A stretch of DNA of 64,000 nucleotides from contig NZ_JAANBD010000015.1 of NCBI RefSeq assembly GCF_011089885.1, forward strand, positions 210,555 through 274,554, read 5' to 3'. Each line of letters starts with the position of its first letter. Position 1 is the first letter of the stretch. Positions 36,031 to 44,939 of the stretch are shown here, piece after piece. The notes below the pieces were generated by a model that saw only the letters and a list, made by a program, of their open reading frames with translations, was not told where the DNA came from and made no database searches. The position numbers and the translations under genes were made by a program. Source of the DNA: Thioalkalivibrio sp. XN279. Lineage in GTDB: Bacteria; Pseudomonadota; Gammaproteobacteria; Steroidobacterales; XN24.

Positions 36031-36075
36031 AGTCCGCGCGCGGCTTCCGGCGCGGCGCGGCGCTGCCGGCCAGCC

Positions 36076-37542
36076 TCAGGCGTGGCGCAAGGCCTCGGGC
36101 GCGGGTGCCGCCGGGCCGATGCGGCCGAAGACCGCCACGGCAATGGCGGAGAACAGCACTCCGGGGACGATCTCGTAGAGCTCGAAGATCCCGCCCGAGA
36201 GCGACTTCCAGGCCACGACCGTGATGCCGCCTGCCAGGATGCCGGCGTAGGCGCCGGCGAGGCTCATGCGCTTCCAGTACAGCGAGGCCAGCAGGGTGGG
36301 CCCGAAGGAGGCGCCGAAGCCGGCCCATGCGTACGCCACCAGGTCCAGCACCTTGCTGTCGGGATCGAGCGCCAGCAAGAACGCGCCGATGGCGATGAGG
36401 ATCACGGCGAAGCGGCCGATCCAGAGCAGTTCCCCGGGCCGGGCCTGCGGCCGTAGCAGGTCCCGATACAAGTCCTCCGACACGGCAGAGGAGGCCACCA
36501 GCAGCTGCGAATCGGCAGTGGACATCACCGCGGCGAGGATCCCGGCCAGGCACACGCCGGCGACCACCGGGTGCAGCAGCGCCGCCGCCATCGCCATGAA
36601 CACTTTCTCGGTGTCTGCTCCCGCGAGCCCGGGTGTGAGCCAGGCTGCGCCGGTGAGCCCGACGGTCATGGCGGCGCCGAGCGCGATGATGACCCAGCCC
36701 ACCGCGATGCGGCGCGAGGCGTCGAGCTCGGCGGCGGAACGCACGGCCATGAAGCGCGCCAGGATGTGGGGCTGGCCGAAATAGCCGAGGCCCCAGCCCA
36801 GCAGCGACGCCACGCCGATCACGGTCAGGGGTGCGCCGGTGTTGTCGGTGAAGGCATTCAGCAGGGCCGGGTTGCGTTCCGCCAGGCCCGCGGCGAGGCC
36901 GTCGAAGCCGCCCGTGACCGCGACGCCGAAGCAGGCCACCAGCACCAGTGCGGCCAGCATCAGCATGCCCTGCAGGGCATCGGTCCAGCTCACCGCGAGG
37001 AAGCCGCCGATGAATGTGTAGGCCAGCACTGCGCCCGCCCCGGCGGCGACCGCCCAGGTGTAGGGCAGGCCGAACACGGTCTCGAACAGCTTGCCGCCGG
37101 CGACCAGCCCGGAGGCGGTGTAGAAAGTGAAGAAGAGCAGCACCACCCCCGCGCCGAGGAGGCGCAGCAGGCCGTAGGGGTCGGCAAAGCGGCGCTGCAG
37201 GTATTCGGGCAGCGTGAGGGCATCGCCATAGGCCTCGGTGGCGATGCGCAGGCGGCTGGCGGTGAAGCGCCAGTTGAGCCAGGTGCCGGCGAGCAGGCCG
37301 ATGACCAGCCAGGCGGATTCCAGTCCCGCCACGTAGGCGTACCCGGGGAGGCCGAGCAGCAGCCAGCCGCTCATGTCGGAGGCCTGGGCCGACAGCGCCG
37401 TGGTCCAGCGGCCCAGCCGGCGCCCGCCCAGGATGTAGTCGCGCAAGTTGGCGGTGCTGCGCCAGGCGATGATGCCGATGGCCAGCACCACCAGCAGGTA
37501 GACCACGAAAGTCAGCGTGACGGCAGGGCCGGTCTCGATCAT
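36076..37542 (-). CDS. Sodium/proline symporter-like protein (SSS family)
   Basis: The 488-residue membrane protein has about 13 helices: NLRDYILGGRRLGRWTTALS, SAQASDMSGWLLLGLPG (sodium site region of PutP), GGFLAVSWTDALQGMLM, GWGLGYFGQPHIL and AVMSTADSQLLVASSAVSED. These motifs are nearly diagnostic for PutP. It imports proline with Na+. The ATG at 37542 leaves no leader extension. It is divergent from the patatin gene across a 57-nt gap with a GGGACTGTCCC palindrome. Confidence 0.9.
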   Translation of the reverse strand: MIETGPAVTLTFVVYLLVVLAIGIIAWRSTANLRDYILGGRRLGRWTTALSAQASDMSGWLLLGLPGYAYVAGLESAWLVIGLLAGTWLNWRFTASRLRIATEAYGDALTLPEYLQRRFADPYGLLRLLGAGVVLLFFTFYTASGLVAGGKLFETVFGLPYTWAVAAGAGAVLAYTFIGGFLAVSWTDALQGMLMLAALVLVACFGVAVTGGFDGLAAGLAERNPALLNAFTDNTGAPLTVIGVASLLGWGLGYFGQPHILARFMAVRSAAELDASRRIAVGWVIIALGAAMTVGLTGAAWLTPGLAGADTEKVFMAMAAALLHPVVAGVCLAGILAAVMSTADSQLLVASSAVSEDLYRDLLRPQARPGELLWIGRFAVILIAIGAFLLALDPDSKVLDLVAYAWAGFGASFGPTLLASLYWKRMSLAGAYAGILAGGITVVAWKSLSGGIFELYEIVPGVLFSAIAVAVFGRIGPAAPAPEALRHA

Positions 37543-37558
37543 CGGCCGGATGGTAGCA

Positions 37559-37569
37559 GGGACTGTCCC
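37559..37569. other. GGGACTGTCCC palindrome in putP/patatin intergenic region
   Basis: An 11-nt inverted repeat lies in the 57-nt gap between two divergent start codons. It could be an operator half-site pair or a degenerate REP core; a related sequence is at 39224-39236. Confidence 0.4.
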
Positions 37570-37599
37570 GATGCGTCCCGGGCCCGTATCCTTCGTTGC

Positions 37600-38673
37600 A
37601 TGGCAGCACACGCGCTACGCATCCTGGCCGGCCCCACGGCCCTCCACAACCTGCGGACCCACGGTTTCGACCCCGACGCCTTCGCGGTCATGGCGGGCGC
37701 CTCGGGCAGCGCCAAGTGGTTCTCCATCGGTGGGCTGGACCGTGCCCTGGCGACGCATTTCGTGGCGCGACGGCATTCGCCGCTGTTCGTCATCGGCTCC
37801 TCGATCGGCGCCTGGCGCGCCTGCTGCCACGCGATGCCGGATCCGCTCGCGGCACTGGACCGGCTGGAGGAGGCCTATCTCGCCCAGACCTACGATGCCC
37901 GGCCGGCGCCGGCGCAGGTGACCGAGACCAGTCGCGGCATCCTGCGTCACGTGCTCGGGGACGACGGTGCCGGCCAGGCCCTGCGCCACCCGACCATCAG
38001 GCTCAACGTCGTCGTCGCGCGGGCGCGGCACATGGCCGCGTCCGAGACGCCCTGGGTGCAACAGCTGGGCCTGCTCGTGGCCGCCCTGGGCAACGCCGTG
38101 TCGCGCCGGACGCTGGGCCTGACCTTCGAGCGGGTCCTGTTCCATGATCCGCGCGGGCGCGCCCCGTTCCTGGACCCGGACATCCTCCCGGGCGAGACCG
38201 TGCCGCTGACCCGGGACAACCTGGCGCCCGCCGTGCTCGCCTCCGGGGCCGTGCCGCTGGTGCTCGAGGGCGTGCGCGAGATTCCCGGCGCCATGCCCGG
38301 CATCTACCGCGACGGCGGCATCATCGACTACCACTTCGACAGCCCGCTCTCCGGCGAGGACGGGCTGGTGCTCTACCCACATTTCTATCCCCACCTGGTC
38401 CCGGGCTGGTTCGACAAGGTGCTGCCCTGGCGCCGGGCCGGCCGCCGCGCCCTCGATCGCACCGTGCTGCTGTGTCCCTCGGCGTCGTTCGTCGCCGGGC
38501 TGCCGGGCGGCAGGATCCCGGACCGCAAGGATTTCCAGGCATTCGAGGCCGAGGAGCGGTTGCGACGCTGGCGGACCGCCATCGCGGCCGCCAGGCGCCT
38601 GGGCGACGAGTTTGCCGAGCTGGTGGACACCGGCACCCTGCCCGGACGGGTCGAGCCTTTCCCCGGAATCTGA
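37600..38673 (+). CDS. Patatin-like phospholipase
   Basis: The 357-residue protein has the patatin Ser-Asp dyad: VIGSSIGAWRA (GxSxG nucleophile) and YRDGGIIDYHFD (DG[A/G] motif). The usual oxyanion GGGxRG is replaced by MAGASGSAKWFSIGGLD, which occurs in bacterial patatin branches. There is no signal peptide. It probably hydrolyses acyl esters of lipids in the cytoplasm or at the inner membrane. The start at 37600 makes the first strand (LRILAGPTALHNL) immediate. Confidence 0.87.
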   Translation: MAAHALRILAGPTALHNLRTHGFDPDAFAVMAGASGSAKWFSIGGLDRALATHFVARRHSPLFVIGSSIGAWRACCHAMPDPLAALDRLEEAYLAQTYDARPAPAQVTETSRGILRHVLGDDGAGQALRHPTIRLNVVVARARHMAASETPWVQQLGLLVAALGNAVSRRTLGLTFERVLFHDPRGRAPFLDPDILPGETVPLTRDNLAPAVLASGAVPLVLEGVREIPGAMPGIYRDGGIIDYHFDSPLSGEDGLVLYPHFYPHLVPGWFDKVLPWRRAGRRALDRTVLLCPSASFVAGLPGGRIPDRKDFQAFEAEERLRRWRTAIAAARRLGDEFAELVDTGTLPGRVEPFPGI

Positions 38674-38715
38674 GTCCGGCTGGAACAAGTCCAGATGGGC
38701 CGGCCGCCGGACCGC

Positions 38716-38721
38716 TATAAT
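38716..38721 (+). promoter_or_regulatory. Candidate -10 box upstream of YbaK-like gene
   Basis: A TATAAT lies 30 nt before the ATG at 38752. The -35 position (AGATGG at 17-nt spacing) is a poor match. Confidence 0.4.
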
Positions 38722-38751
38722 CAGTCGACATCGATCCGACGGAGCATCGAG

Positions 38752-39222
38752 ATGAGCCTTGCCAAGACCGTCAACTACGCGCTCGCCCTGACCCGGGTGG
38801 ATTTCCAGATCCTCCGTCATCACCACAGTGACACGGCGCTGGCGGCCGCGCGCACGGCCCACGTCGATCCGAGCACCCTGGCCAAGGCCGTGGTGCTGAA
38901 GGACGGCATCGGCCCGCTGCTGGCCGTGGTCCCGGCGAGCGAGCGCCTGGACCTGGAGCGGCTGCGCGCCGCCCTGCGCCGCCCCGGCCTGGATTTCATT
39001 CCCGAGGAGCAGCTCGACCAGCTGTTCTACGACTGCGACAAGGGCGCCATTCCGCCGCTCGGGCCGGACTACCGCGTCCCGACCGTGGTCGACCTGCGCC
39101 TGCGCGACTCCGACCAGGTCTATTTCGAGGCCGGCGACCACGAGGACCTGGTGCACGTGGACCAGACCAGCTTCCGCACGCTGATGCGGGGCGCCGAATA
39201 CCTCGACATCGTCGTCCACTGA
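38752..39222 (+). CDS. YbaK/EbsC-type aminoacyl-tRNA deacylase-like protein
   Basis: The 156-residue single-domain protein has the YbaK/ProX editing fold: HHHSDTALAAARTAHVDPST, LAKAVVLKDGIG with the conserved Lys, FYDCDKGAIPPLG and YFEAGDHEDLVHV. Proteins of this family clear mischarged aminoacyl-tRNA (e.g. Cys-tRNAPro) in trans. GACGGAGCATCGAG precedes the ATG. The specificity is unknown. Confidence 0.87.
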   Translation: MSLAKTVNYALALTRVDFQILRHHHSDTALAAARTAHVDPSTLAKAVVLKDGIGPLLAVVPASERLDLERLRAALRRPGLDFIPEEQLDQLFYDCDKGAIPPLGPDYRVPTVVDLRLRDSDQVYFEAGDHEDLVHVDQTSFRTLMRGAEYLDIVVH

Positions 39223-39223
39223 C

Positions 39224-39236
39224 GGGGACCGTCCCC
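39224..39236. other. GGGGACCGTCCCC palindrome after YbaK-like gene
   Basis: A perfect 6+1+6 inverted repeat begins within a base of the stop codon. Short GGGAC/GTCCC palindromes with following CAT sequence are common as REP cores in gammaproteobacteria. Only a single unit is seen here. Confidence 0.4.
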
Positions 39237-39265
39237 ATCAATCCCCCGCGCCGGCCGCGCCGACC

Positions 39266-41104
39266 GTGACTCCAGCCCCGCCGGACCTGCACGGCCTCGC
39301 CGTCATGCTGCTGGCGGTGGTCGCGCTGTTCCTGTTCAGCCGCGATCGCATCCCCATGGAGAACTCGGCTCTGGTGGTGCTGGCGCTGCTGGTGGTCGGG
39401 TTCGAGGTGTTCCCCTACGTCTCGCCGTCGGGCCAGTCCATCGGCACCCGTGACTTCCTCGCCGGCTTCGGCAACAGCGCACTCATCACCATCATGGCGC
39501 TCCTCATGTGCACGCGCGGGCTGGAGGTGACCGGCGCCCTGCAGCCCGTGGCCGACCGGCTGGCGCGGCTGTGGCTGAAGAGTCCGACCTTCGCCTTGCT
39601 GGTGGCGCTGCTGCTGGCGGCGACGCTGAGCATGTTCCTCAACAACACCCCGGTGGTGGCCATGCTGCTGCCGATCCTGATCAGCGTCGGCCTGCGCACC
39701 GGGACGCCCGCTTCTTCAATGCTCATGCCTGTGGGCTACGCCACCATCGTCGGCGGCGTCTGCACCACCATCGGCACCTCCACCAACCTGCTGGTGGTGC
39801 AGGTCTCCGCCGAGATGGGCCTGGCGCCGATGGGCATGTTCCATTTCACGCCCATCGCGGTGGTCGCAGCCGGACTCGCCATCCTGTACCTCTGGCTGGT
39901 GGCGCCGCGCCTGATCCCCGCGCGCACCGCGCCCATGCCCGACACCTCGCCGCGCGTGTTCGAGGCGGTGCTGCACGTCGGCGAGCAGAGCGCCGTCATC
40001 GGCGCCACCATCTCCGAGCTCATCGCGCGTACCGAGGGCGCCATGAAGCTCAGCGCCATCGAGCGCGGGCCGGGCCTGTTCGTCGCCAGGCTGCCCTCGG
40101 TGACCATCCGCGCCGGGGACCGCCTGCATGTGCGCGACACGCCGGACCGGCTCAAGCGCTTCGAGAAACAGCTCGACGTGGCGCTGTACGACGCGCTCGA
40201 TCCGGGCCACGCCCTGGCCGCCGGCGAGGCGCCGAAGGCCGGCGACCAGCGCATGGCCGAGATCGTGGTGACCCGCGGCTCGCCGCTGCACCGGCGCACG
40301 CTCAAGACCGTGCCGTTCTTCACCCACCACGGCCTGCTGCCGGTGGCGGTGCATCGGCCACGCTCGCCCGGCGCCGAGGTCACGGACATCGGCGAAGTGT
40401 TCCTCCGCGCCGGCGACATCGTCCTCGTCCAGGGGTCCGCGGCTGCCCTGGACGTGATCAAGCGCCTCGGCAACGTGCTGGTGGTGGACGGCTCCATGGA
40501 CCTGCCGCACACCAGCAAGGCTCCGTTGGCGGGCGCCATCATGGTGAGCGTCGTGTTGCTGGCGGCGACCGGCGCGCTCTCCATCACCGTGGCGGCGCTG
40601 CTCGGCGTGCTCGCCATGGTCACCAGCAACTGCCTCAACTGGCGTGCGGCGCTCGGCGCGCTCGACCGGCGCCTCATCATCGTCATCGTCACCAGCCTGG
40701 CTCTCGGCCGCGCGCTGACGGTGACGGGTGGCATGGACTACGTCGCGGGCCTGTACGTGATGGTCGCCGAGCCCTGGCCGACCTTTGTGGCTCTGGCCGG
40801 TTTGCTGCTGGTCATCGCGCTGCTGACCGAGTTCGTGACCAACAACGCCGCGGCGGTGCTGGGCACGCCGGTGGCGATGTTCGTGGCGCAACGGCTCGGC
40901 GTGCCGCCGGAGCCCTTCGTGCTCGCGGTGCTGTTCGGCGCCAACATGAGTTACCTGACGCCGATCGGCTACCAGACCAACCTGATGGTGCTGTCGGCCG
41001 GCGGCTACCGTTTCACCGACTTCTTCCGCGTCGGCCTGCCCCTGCAGCAGATCATGTGGTGGTCGCTGTCGATCCTGCTCGCCTGGCGCTACGGCCTGTT
41101 CTAG
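39266..41104 (+). CDS. SLC13 family permease with central RCK_C (TrkA-C) domains
   Basis: The 612-residue protein has about ten helices split by two cytosolic RCK_C-like domains (residues about 225-410: RVFEAVLHVGEQSAVIGATI, MAEIVVTRGSPLHRRTLKTV). The permease signature SNNTP-like FLNNTPVVAMLLPIL occurs in the first half and TEFVTNNAAAVLGTPVAM in the second. The family carries dicarboxylates, sulfate or citrate with Na+. A GTG at 39266 is used here. The convergent exonuclease stop overlaps this gene's last bases at 41101. Confidence 0.9.
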   Translation: MTPAPPDLHGLAVMLLAVVALFLFSRDRIPMENSALVVLALLVVGFEVFPYVSPSGQSIGTRDFLAGFGNSALITIMALLMCTRGLEVTGALQPVADRLARLWLKSPTFALLVALLLAATLSMFLNNTPVVAMLLPILISVGLRTGTPASSMLMPVGYATIVGGVCTTIGTSTNLLVVQVSAEMGLAPMGMFHFTPIAVVAAGLAILYLWLVAPRLIPARTAPMPDTSPRVFEAVLHVGEQSAVIGATISELIARTEGAMKLSAIERGPGLFVARLPSVTIRAGDRLHVRDTPDRLKRFEKQLDVALYDALDPGHALAAGEAPKAGDQRMAEIVVTRGSPLHRRTLKTVPFFTHHGLLPVAVHRPRSPGAEVTDIGEVFLRAGDIVLVQGSAAALDVIKRLGNVLVVDGSMDLPHTSKAPLAGAIMVSVVLLAATGALSITVAALLGVLAMVTSNCLNWRAALGALDRRLIIVIVTSLALGRALTVTGGMDYVAGLYVMVAEPWPTFVALAGLLLVIALLTEFVTNNAAAVLGTPVAMFVAQRLGVPPEPFVLAVLFGANMSYLTPIGYQTNLMVLSAGGYRFTDFFRVGLPLQQIMWWSLSILLAWRYGLF

Positions 41105-41784
41105 AGCAGTTCCTTCAGCCGCGTGCCACGCGCGCCGCCCAGTTCGTCCAGCTGCGCCAGCAACAGCTCGGCGCAGGCGATGGCGTCCGCGCCGGCCGAG
41201 TGACGCTGGTGCTCGGGCAGCTGGCGGCGTTCGCGGCAGGCATCCAGCGTCAGGTCGCCGTGCAGCTCCCGCACGCTGCCGCCCTTGCCCTCGAGCAGCC
41301 GGCGCTCCAGCGTCATGGTGTCGATGAAGGGATTCGGCAGGGGGACCCCGCCGAGCCGGCGCAGCACGGCGTTCAGAAAGCCGCGCTCGATGCTCGCCGC
41401 ATGCGCCACCACGGCCCGTCCGGCGAGTTCCGGCAACAGGTGCGCCAGCATCCCGTCCACGCTGTCGGCATCGTCCAGGTCGCTGTCCGTGATGCCGTGG
41501 ATGATCGCGCTCTGGCCGACGCCGTCCGCGGCCTCGTTGCGGACGCGGATTTCGCGCGCGCTCGCCATGACGATGCGATCGCCACGCAACAGCACCCAGC
41601 CGACGGCGATGATGTGATCGCGCGCGGGATCGAGGCCGGTAGTCTCGAAGTCCATGGCAACGAGCTCGACTTCCGCCACGCGCTGGCGCCCGGCCGGGGG
41701 CGCGTGCTCCAGCAGGCACGCCTGCGGCGCGTAGCTGCACTTGCGCTTCGCCAGGGCCAGCCGCAGCCGCTGCCAGGGGGTCAT
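41101..41784 (-). CDS. DEDDh 3'-5' exonuclease (DnaQ-like)
   Basis: The 227-residue protein has exo I MDFETTGLDP, exo II VVAHAASIERGFLN (Glu in place of the common Asp) and exo III HSAGADAIACAELL, giving a DEDDh-type active site. The N-terminal 40 residues are basic with two Cys. It overlaps the cNMP/CBS/DUF294 gene by 4 nt (41781-41784), so the pair is coupled. This exonuclease is a recurrent companion of the ActP/CrbS neighbourhood; its substrate is not established. Confidence 0.9.
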   Translation of the reverse strand: MTPWQRLRLALAKRKCSYAPQACLLEHAPPAGRQRVAEVELVAMDFETTGLDPARDHIIAVGWVLLRGDRIVMASAREIRVRNEAADGVGQSAIIHGITDSDLDDADSVDGMLAHLLPELAGRAVVAHAASIERGFLNAVLRRLGGVPLPNPFIDTMTLERRLLEGKGGSVRELHGDLTLDACRERRQLPEHQRHSAGADAIACAELLLAQLDELGGARGTRLKELL

Positions 41785-43637
41785 CCGGGGAAGTCCAGCG
41801 CCAGTCCTTTTTGCGCCTCGCGGATGACCAGGAAAGCATCCTTCAGCGCAGCGCGCTCCGCGTGGCTGATGGAGCGCACGCGCAGGTGGTTGTGCGGTTC
41901 CTCGCCCTTGCGCAGCTGTTCGGCGTGGATGCGCACGCGCAAGCCCGACAGCAGGCGATGCGCGCCCGCGAGGCGGTCGCCGTCGCGCTGGCTCATCTTG
42001 CCGGCGGCGACCAGCTGGGCGAGGCGGTCCTGGGTGCCGGGGACGGTGACGCCGCCCTGCAGCGCCAGCATGCGCACCATGTCGGTCAGGGGCAGCAGGC
42101 CGGCGGCCTTGATCTCCAGCGTCTCCTTGTGTTCACCCTTGCTTTCGAGCACGAAGCGCCGGAAGAAGCCGAGCGGCACGTCGTAGCCGGCGGCCTGGCG
42201 CGCCAGCGCGGCGAGGAACACGGCCTTGCCGGAGCCCGAGGCGCACTCGGCCAGTGCCCTGCGCACGCGCTGCACCAGCGCTTCGTCGCCGTAAATGCCA
42301 CGCAGGTCGAAGAAGATGCTCACCTGCAGCACGGCGCCCGGATCCGGCAGGCGCGCCCACTCCGCGAAATGTTTCAGCCAGCCGGACAGCGGCTGGCGCC
42401 ATTTCGGGTTGCTCGCCATGATGTCGCCGGGGCAATAGGGATAGCCGCAGGCGTCGAGGCCGTCACAGACGAACTGCGCCAGCCGGCGAAAATACTCGGC
42501 GGCTTCAGGCGGCGCGTCGTCGGCGTAGACGATGCCGTTGTCCTGGTCCGTCTTCAGGCTCTGTTCCTCGCGCGCCTGGGAGCCGAAGGCGAGCCAGGCG
42601 AACGGCACCGGCGCCGGGCCGAACTCTTTCTGCGCCAGGCCGATGAGGGTGCGCGTCACCGTGTCGGTGATCATGGTCAGGACCCGCGGGACCTCTTCCG
42701 GGCGGATGCCCGAGGACAGCATCAGCTCGAACAGCTTGGGCACGCGGCGGCAGGTTTCCACCAGGCCCTCGACCGATTCCTGTTTCTGCAGCTGCGCGGC
42801 GAGGTAGAGCGGGTGATGGGTCTGCAGGCTCATGAGGTCGCGCGTGGTGACCATGCCCACCACGCGGCCGTCACGCGCCAGCGGCAGGTGGTGGATACCG
42901 CGCCCCGCCATGGCGAGGATGCCGGCCAGCACCGGCGTCGAGTCGTCCAGCGTCAACGGGTCGGCGGTCATGATGCTGGTGACCGGTTCCGCGGGGTCGC
43001 GTCCCTGGGCCAGCACGCGGTTGCGCAGGTCACGATCCGTGATGATGCCCGTGACGCGGTCGTCCTCGTGGATCAGCAGCGATGAAATGCCGTGCTCCGA
43101 CATGCGCTTCGCCGCGGCCGCGATGGTGGTGTCCGGCGACACCATGACCGGCTCGCGTGCCACCAGCTCGCCCATGGGGGTCATGAAAAGGGTCTGGGTG
43201 CGGCTGCGCCCGGTGCCGGACTGGAGCGCCGACATCAGCCGGTCTTCCAGGCTGCGGATGTAGAAGGTGTCGAAAGCCTGCGAGGCGCCGCGCAACTCGT
43301 CGAATGCCTTCCGCGGCATCATCCACAGCAGGCCGTCCTCGATCAGGGTGACGCGGAAGCGCACCGGCTTGCCCGTGAGCAGCGACTGCAGGCCGAAGCT
43401 CTCGCCTTCCCCGAAGCGCCCGACCAGGTTGTCGTCCTTGTCGTGCGCTTCCACGGCGCCGCGCCGGATCAGGTACAGCTGGTCGTTGCTGGCGCCGATC
43501 TCCAGCAACTCGGTGCCCTTGCGACGGTAAACGGCCTCGAAGGCCCCCGCGGCGCGGCGCAGCAATTGCGCCTCCAGCAGGTCGAAGGGCGGGGTCTGCT
43601 GCAGGAAGCTTTCGACGTCGGCCAGCGGATTGCTCAT
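41781..43637 (-). CDS. Cyclic-nucleotide-binding, CBS and DUF294 nucleotidyltransferase-like protein
   Basis: The 618-residue multidomain protein contains a cNMP-binding-like domain (about 1-135, GRFGEGESFGLQSLLTGKPV), two CBS motifs (about 155-275, MVSPDTTIAAAAKRMSEHG and SIMTADPLTLDDST), a nucleotidyltransferase-like domain (FGSQAREEQSLKTDQDNGIVY, GlnD-like D-x-D) and a C-terminal DUF294_C helical domain. The ATG at 43637 gives the standard start. The domains sense nucleotides and may modify a partner protein. Association with acetate transport genes suggests control of that system (inference). Confidence 0.92.
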   Translation of the reverse strand: MSNPLADVESFLQQTPPFDLLEAQLLRRAAGAFEAVYRRKGTELLEIGASNDQLYLIRRGAVEAHDKDDNLVGRFGEGESFGLQSLLTGKPVRFRVTLIEDGLLWMMPRKAFDELRGASQAFDTFYIRSLEDRLMSALQSGTGRSRTQTLFMTPMGELVAREPVMVSPDTTIAAAAKRMSEHGISSLLIHEDDRVTGIITDRDLRNRVLAQGRDPAEPVTSIMTADPLTLDDSTPVLAGILAMAGRGIHHLPLARDGRVVGMVTTRDLMSLQTHHPLYLAAQLQKQESVEGLVETCRRVPKLFELMLSSGIRPEEVPRVLTMITDTVTRTLIGLAQKEFGPAPVPFAWLAFGSQAREEQSLKTDQDNGIVYADDAPPEAAEYFRRLAQFVCDGLDACGYPYCPGDIMASNPKWRQPLSGWLKHFAEWARLPDPGAVLQVSIFFDLRGIYGDEALVQRVRRALAECASGSGKAVFLAALARQAAGYDVPLGFFRRFVLESKGEHKETLEIKAAGLLPLTDMVRMLALQGGVTVPGTQDRLAQLVAAGKMSQRDGDRLAGAHRLLSGLRVRIHAEQLRKGEEPHNHLRVRSISHAERAALKDAFLVIREAQKGLALDFPG

Positions 43638-43687
43638 GCACGCAATCATAGCGCCAAATGAATCCGCCGCGCCGCCGCGTGCAACCG

Positions 43688-43693
43688 TATAAT
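43688..43693 (+). promoter_or_regulatory. Candidate -10 box upstream of the gene at 43728
   Basis: TATAAT overlaps an in-frame ATG at 43692. If it is a promoter, transcription starts beyond that ATG, so the next ATG (43728) must be the translation start. Confidence 0.4.
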
Positions 43694-43727
43694 GCGCCTT
43701 CAGTCCCAGGGGTCCAGCCGCAGCATC

Positions 43728-44459
43728 ATGACCGGTTCCCGCAAGCCAGGCGGCCAGCGCATCGTGCCGCGCCATGTACCGGCGGAGCGCGAGCGCTTTG
43801 CCTGGAGCGACTTGCGGCCCGACCGGCTGTGGGACACCGTCAAGTCCTACATCGGCGCCGCCGGGCGCAGCCGCGGCGAACCGATCCGGGAGCGCGCGGC
43901 GCTGGAACGCTTCATCGACACCCGCGCCAGCCACGTCGCGCAGACCTCGCTGTACGGCTACCTGCGCACCCGCGCGGGGATGCGTTACCCCGAGCTGTTC
44001 GAGGACGACCCGTTCGTCGCCGGCATCAACATCGCGAAGTGGCAGCTGTGGCTCGCCTGCGTGTCCGACCTGGCGGTGTTCGCCGGCAGCCGGCTGGCGC
44101 AGCACGCGCCGCGCGAGACCGGCCGCGTGCGCTTCATGATGCAGGGCATGGTAGACGATATTCTCGCGGCGGCCGGCAGTCCGGCGGAGGCGGGCGACCA
44201 GTTCGCCGCTGAAGCCGAGCGCGTGCGCCAGCGCATCGCGCGCGTCGACCTGCTGGCGGTGGGGGGTTTCGAGGCGGCTTTTTCCGAGAGCCCGACGGCC
44301 CTGGTGCGGTGGGCGCCGATCATGGACGAACTCAAGGAGCTGGACGAGGAGATCGTGCGCAACTCGGTGCGCTTCCGCTGGCAGGAAGTGCGGCGCGAAC
44401 TGCTGCGCAACTTCGATCCCCAGGCGCTCACAGGCAGCCTGCCCGACGATGCGGCCTGA
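43728..44459 (+). CDS. Conserved hypothetical protein
   Basis: The 243-residue soluble, charged protein has no signal or membrane segment. Distinct stretches are RFIDTRASHVAQTSLYGYLR, RAGMRYPELFEDDPFV and WAPIMDELKELDEEIVRNSV, mostly helical. It appears to be a real gene because of its codon pattern and fit between neighbours: it is divergent from the DUF294 gene and converges with the membrane protein. I do not recognise the family. Confidence 0.7.
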   Translation: MTGSRKPGGQRIVPRHVPAERERFAWSDLRPDRLWDTVKSYIGAAGRSRGEPIRERAALERFIDTRASHVAQTSLYGYLRTRAGMRYPELFEDDPFVAGINIAKWQLWLACVSDLAVFAGSRLAQHAPRETGRVRFMMQGMVDDILAAAGSPAEAGDQFAAEAERVRQRIARVDLLAVGGFEAAFSESPTALVRWAPIMDELKELDEEIVRNSVRFRWQEVRRELLRNFDPQALTGSLPDDAA

Positions 44460-44483
44460 GCGGCCGCCACCTTCCGCTCGTAA

Positions 44484-44840
44484 CTAGTTCAGCAGCAGCC
44501 CGACCAGGTAAGCCACCCCCTGCGCGATCTCGCTCTCGAGCGGGAACGACAGCATGCCCATGACCGAGTACCCGAGCATCCAGGGCATGAGGTAGAAGCG
44601 GAACATGAAGAAGAACCAGGCCACGTAGAGCGGCACCATCGGCGCCACCAGGAAGGCCGGCGTGATGGGCCGGAACAGCTTCAGCAGCGGGTCGGTGACG
44701 CGAATGAAGAAGCGGCTGAAGAAGAACTTGCTTTCTTCGGGCAGGAACAGGCGCATGCCGAAACGGCCGATCAGCGTCCACATGATCATGCCGAGCACGT
44801 AATCCAGCGCGACGGCCCAGAAAGGAATCTGCTCGGTCAT
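44484..44840 (-). CDS. Small YggT-like membrane protein
   Basis: The 118-residue protein has about three hydrophobic helices and a conserved-looking RFFIRVTDPLLKLFRPITPA segment, reminiscent of YggT-type repeats (xRxTxPxLxPxR). Phe and Met content is high. The ATG at 44840 follows GGAGCTTGCGG. It is downstream of the symporter operon terminator on the same strand. The role is unknown. Confidence 0.7.
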   Translation of the reverse strand: MTEQIPFWAVALDYVLGMIMWTLIGRFGMRLFLPEESKFFFSRFFIRVTDPLLKLFRPITPAFLVAPMVPLYVAWFFFMFRFYLMPWMLGYSVMGMLSFPLESEIAQGVAYLVGLLLN

Positions 44841-44881
44841 CCGCAAGCTCCAGCCGGTTGAAGGCGCAATGTTCTCACACG

Positions 44882-44917
44882 AAAAAGGGCCGGGGCGAGC
44901 AGCACTCGCCCCGGCCC
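44882..44917 (-). terminator. Rho-independent terminator of the DUF4212/symporter operon
   Basis: Read on the minus strand, a perfect 13-bp stem (GGGCCGGGGCGAG / CTCGCCCCGGCCC) with a 5-nt loop is followed by TTTTT. It lies 22 nt past the symporter stop. Confidence 0.88.
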
Positions 44918-44939
44918 CGTCAGGACCAGGCGTACCCGA

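Noticed and set aside
36571..37599. Long N-terminal extension of the patatin gene
   Set aside because: The extension runs antisense through the PutP-like gene and is low-complexity; the ATG at 37600 gives a normal patatin start.
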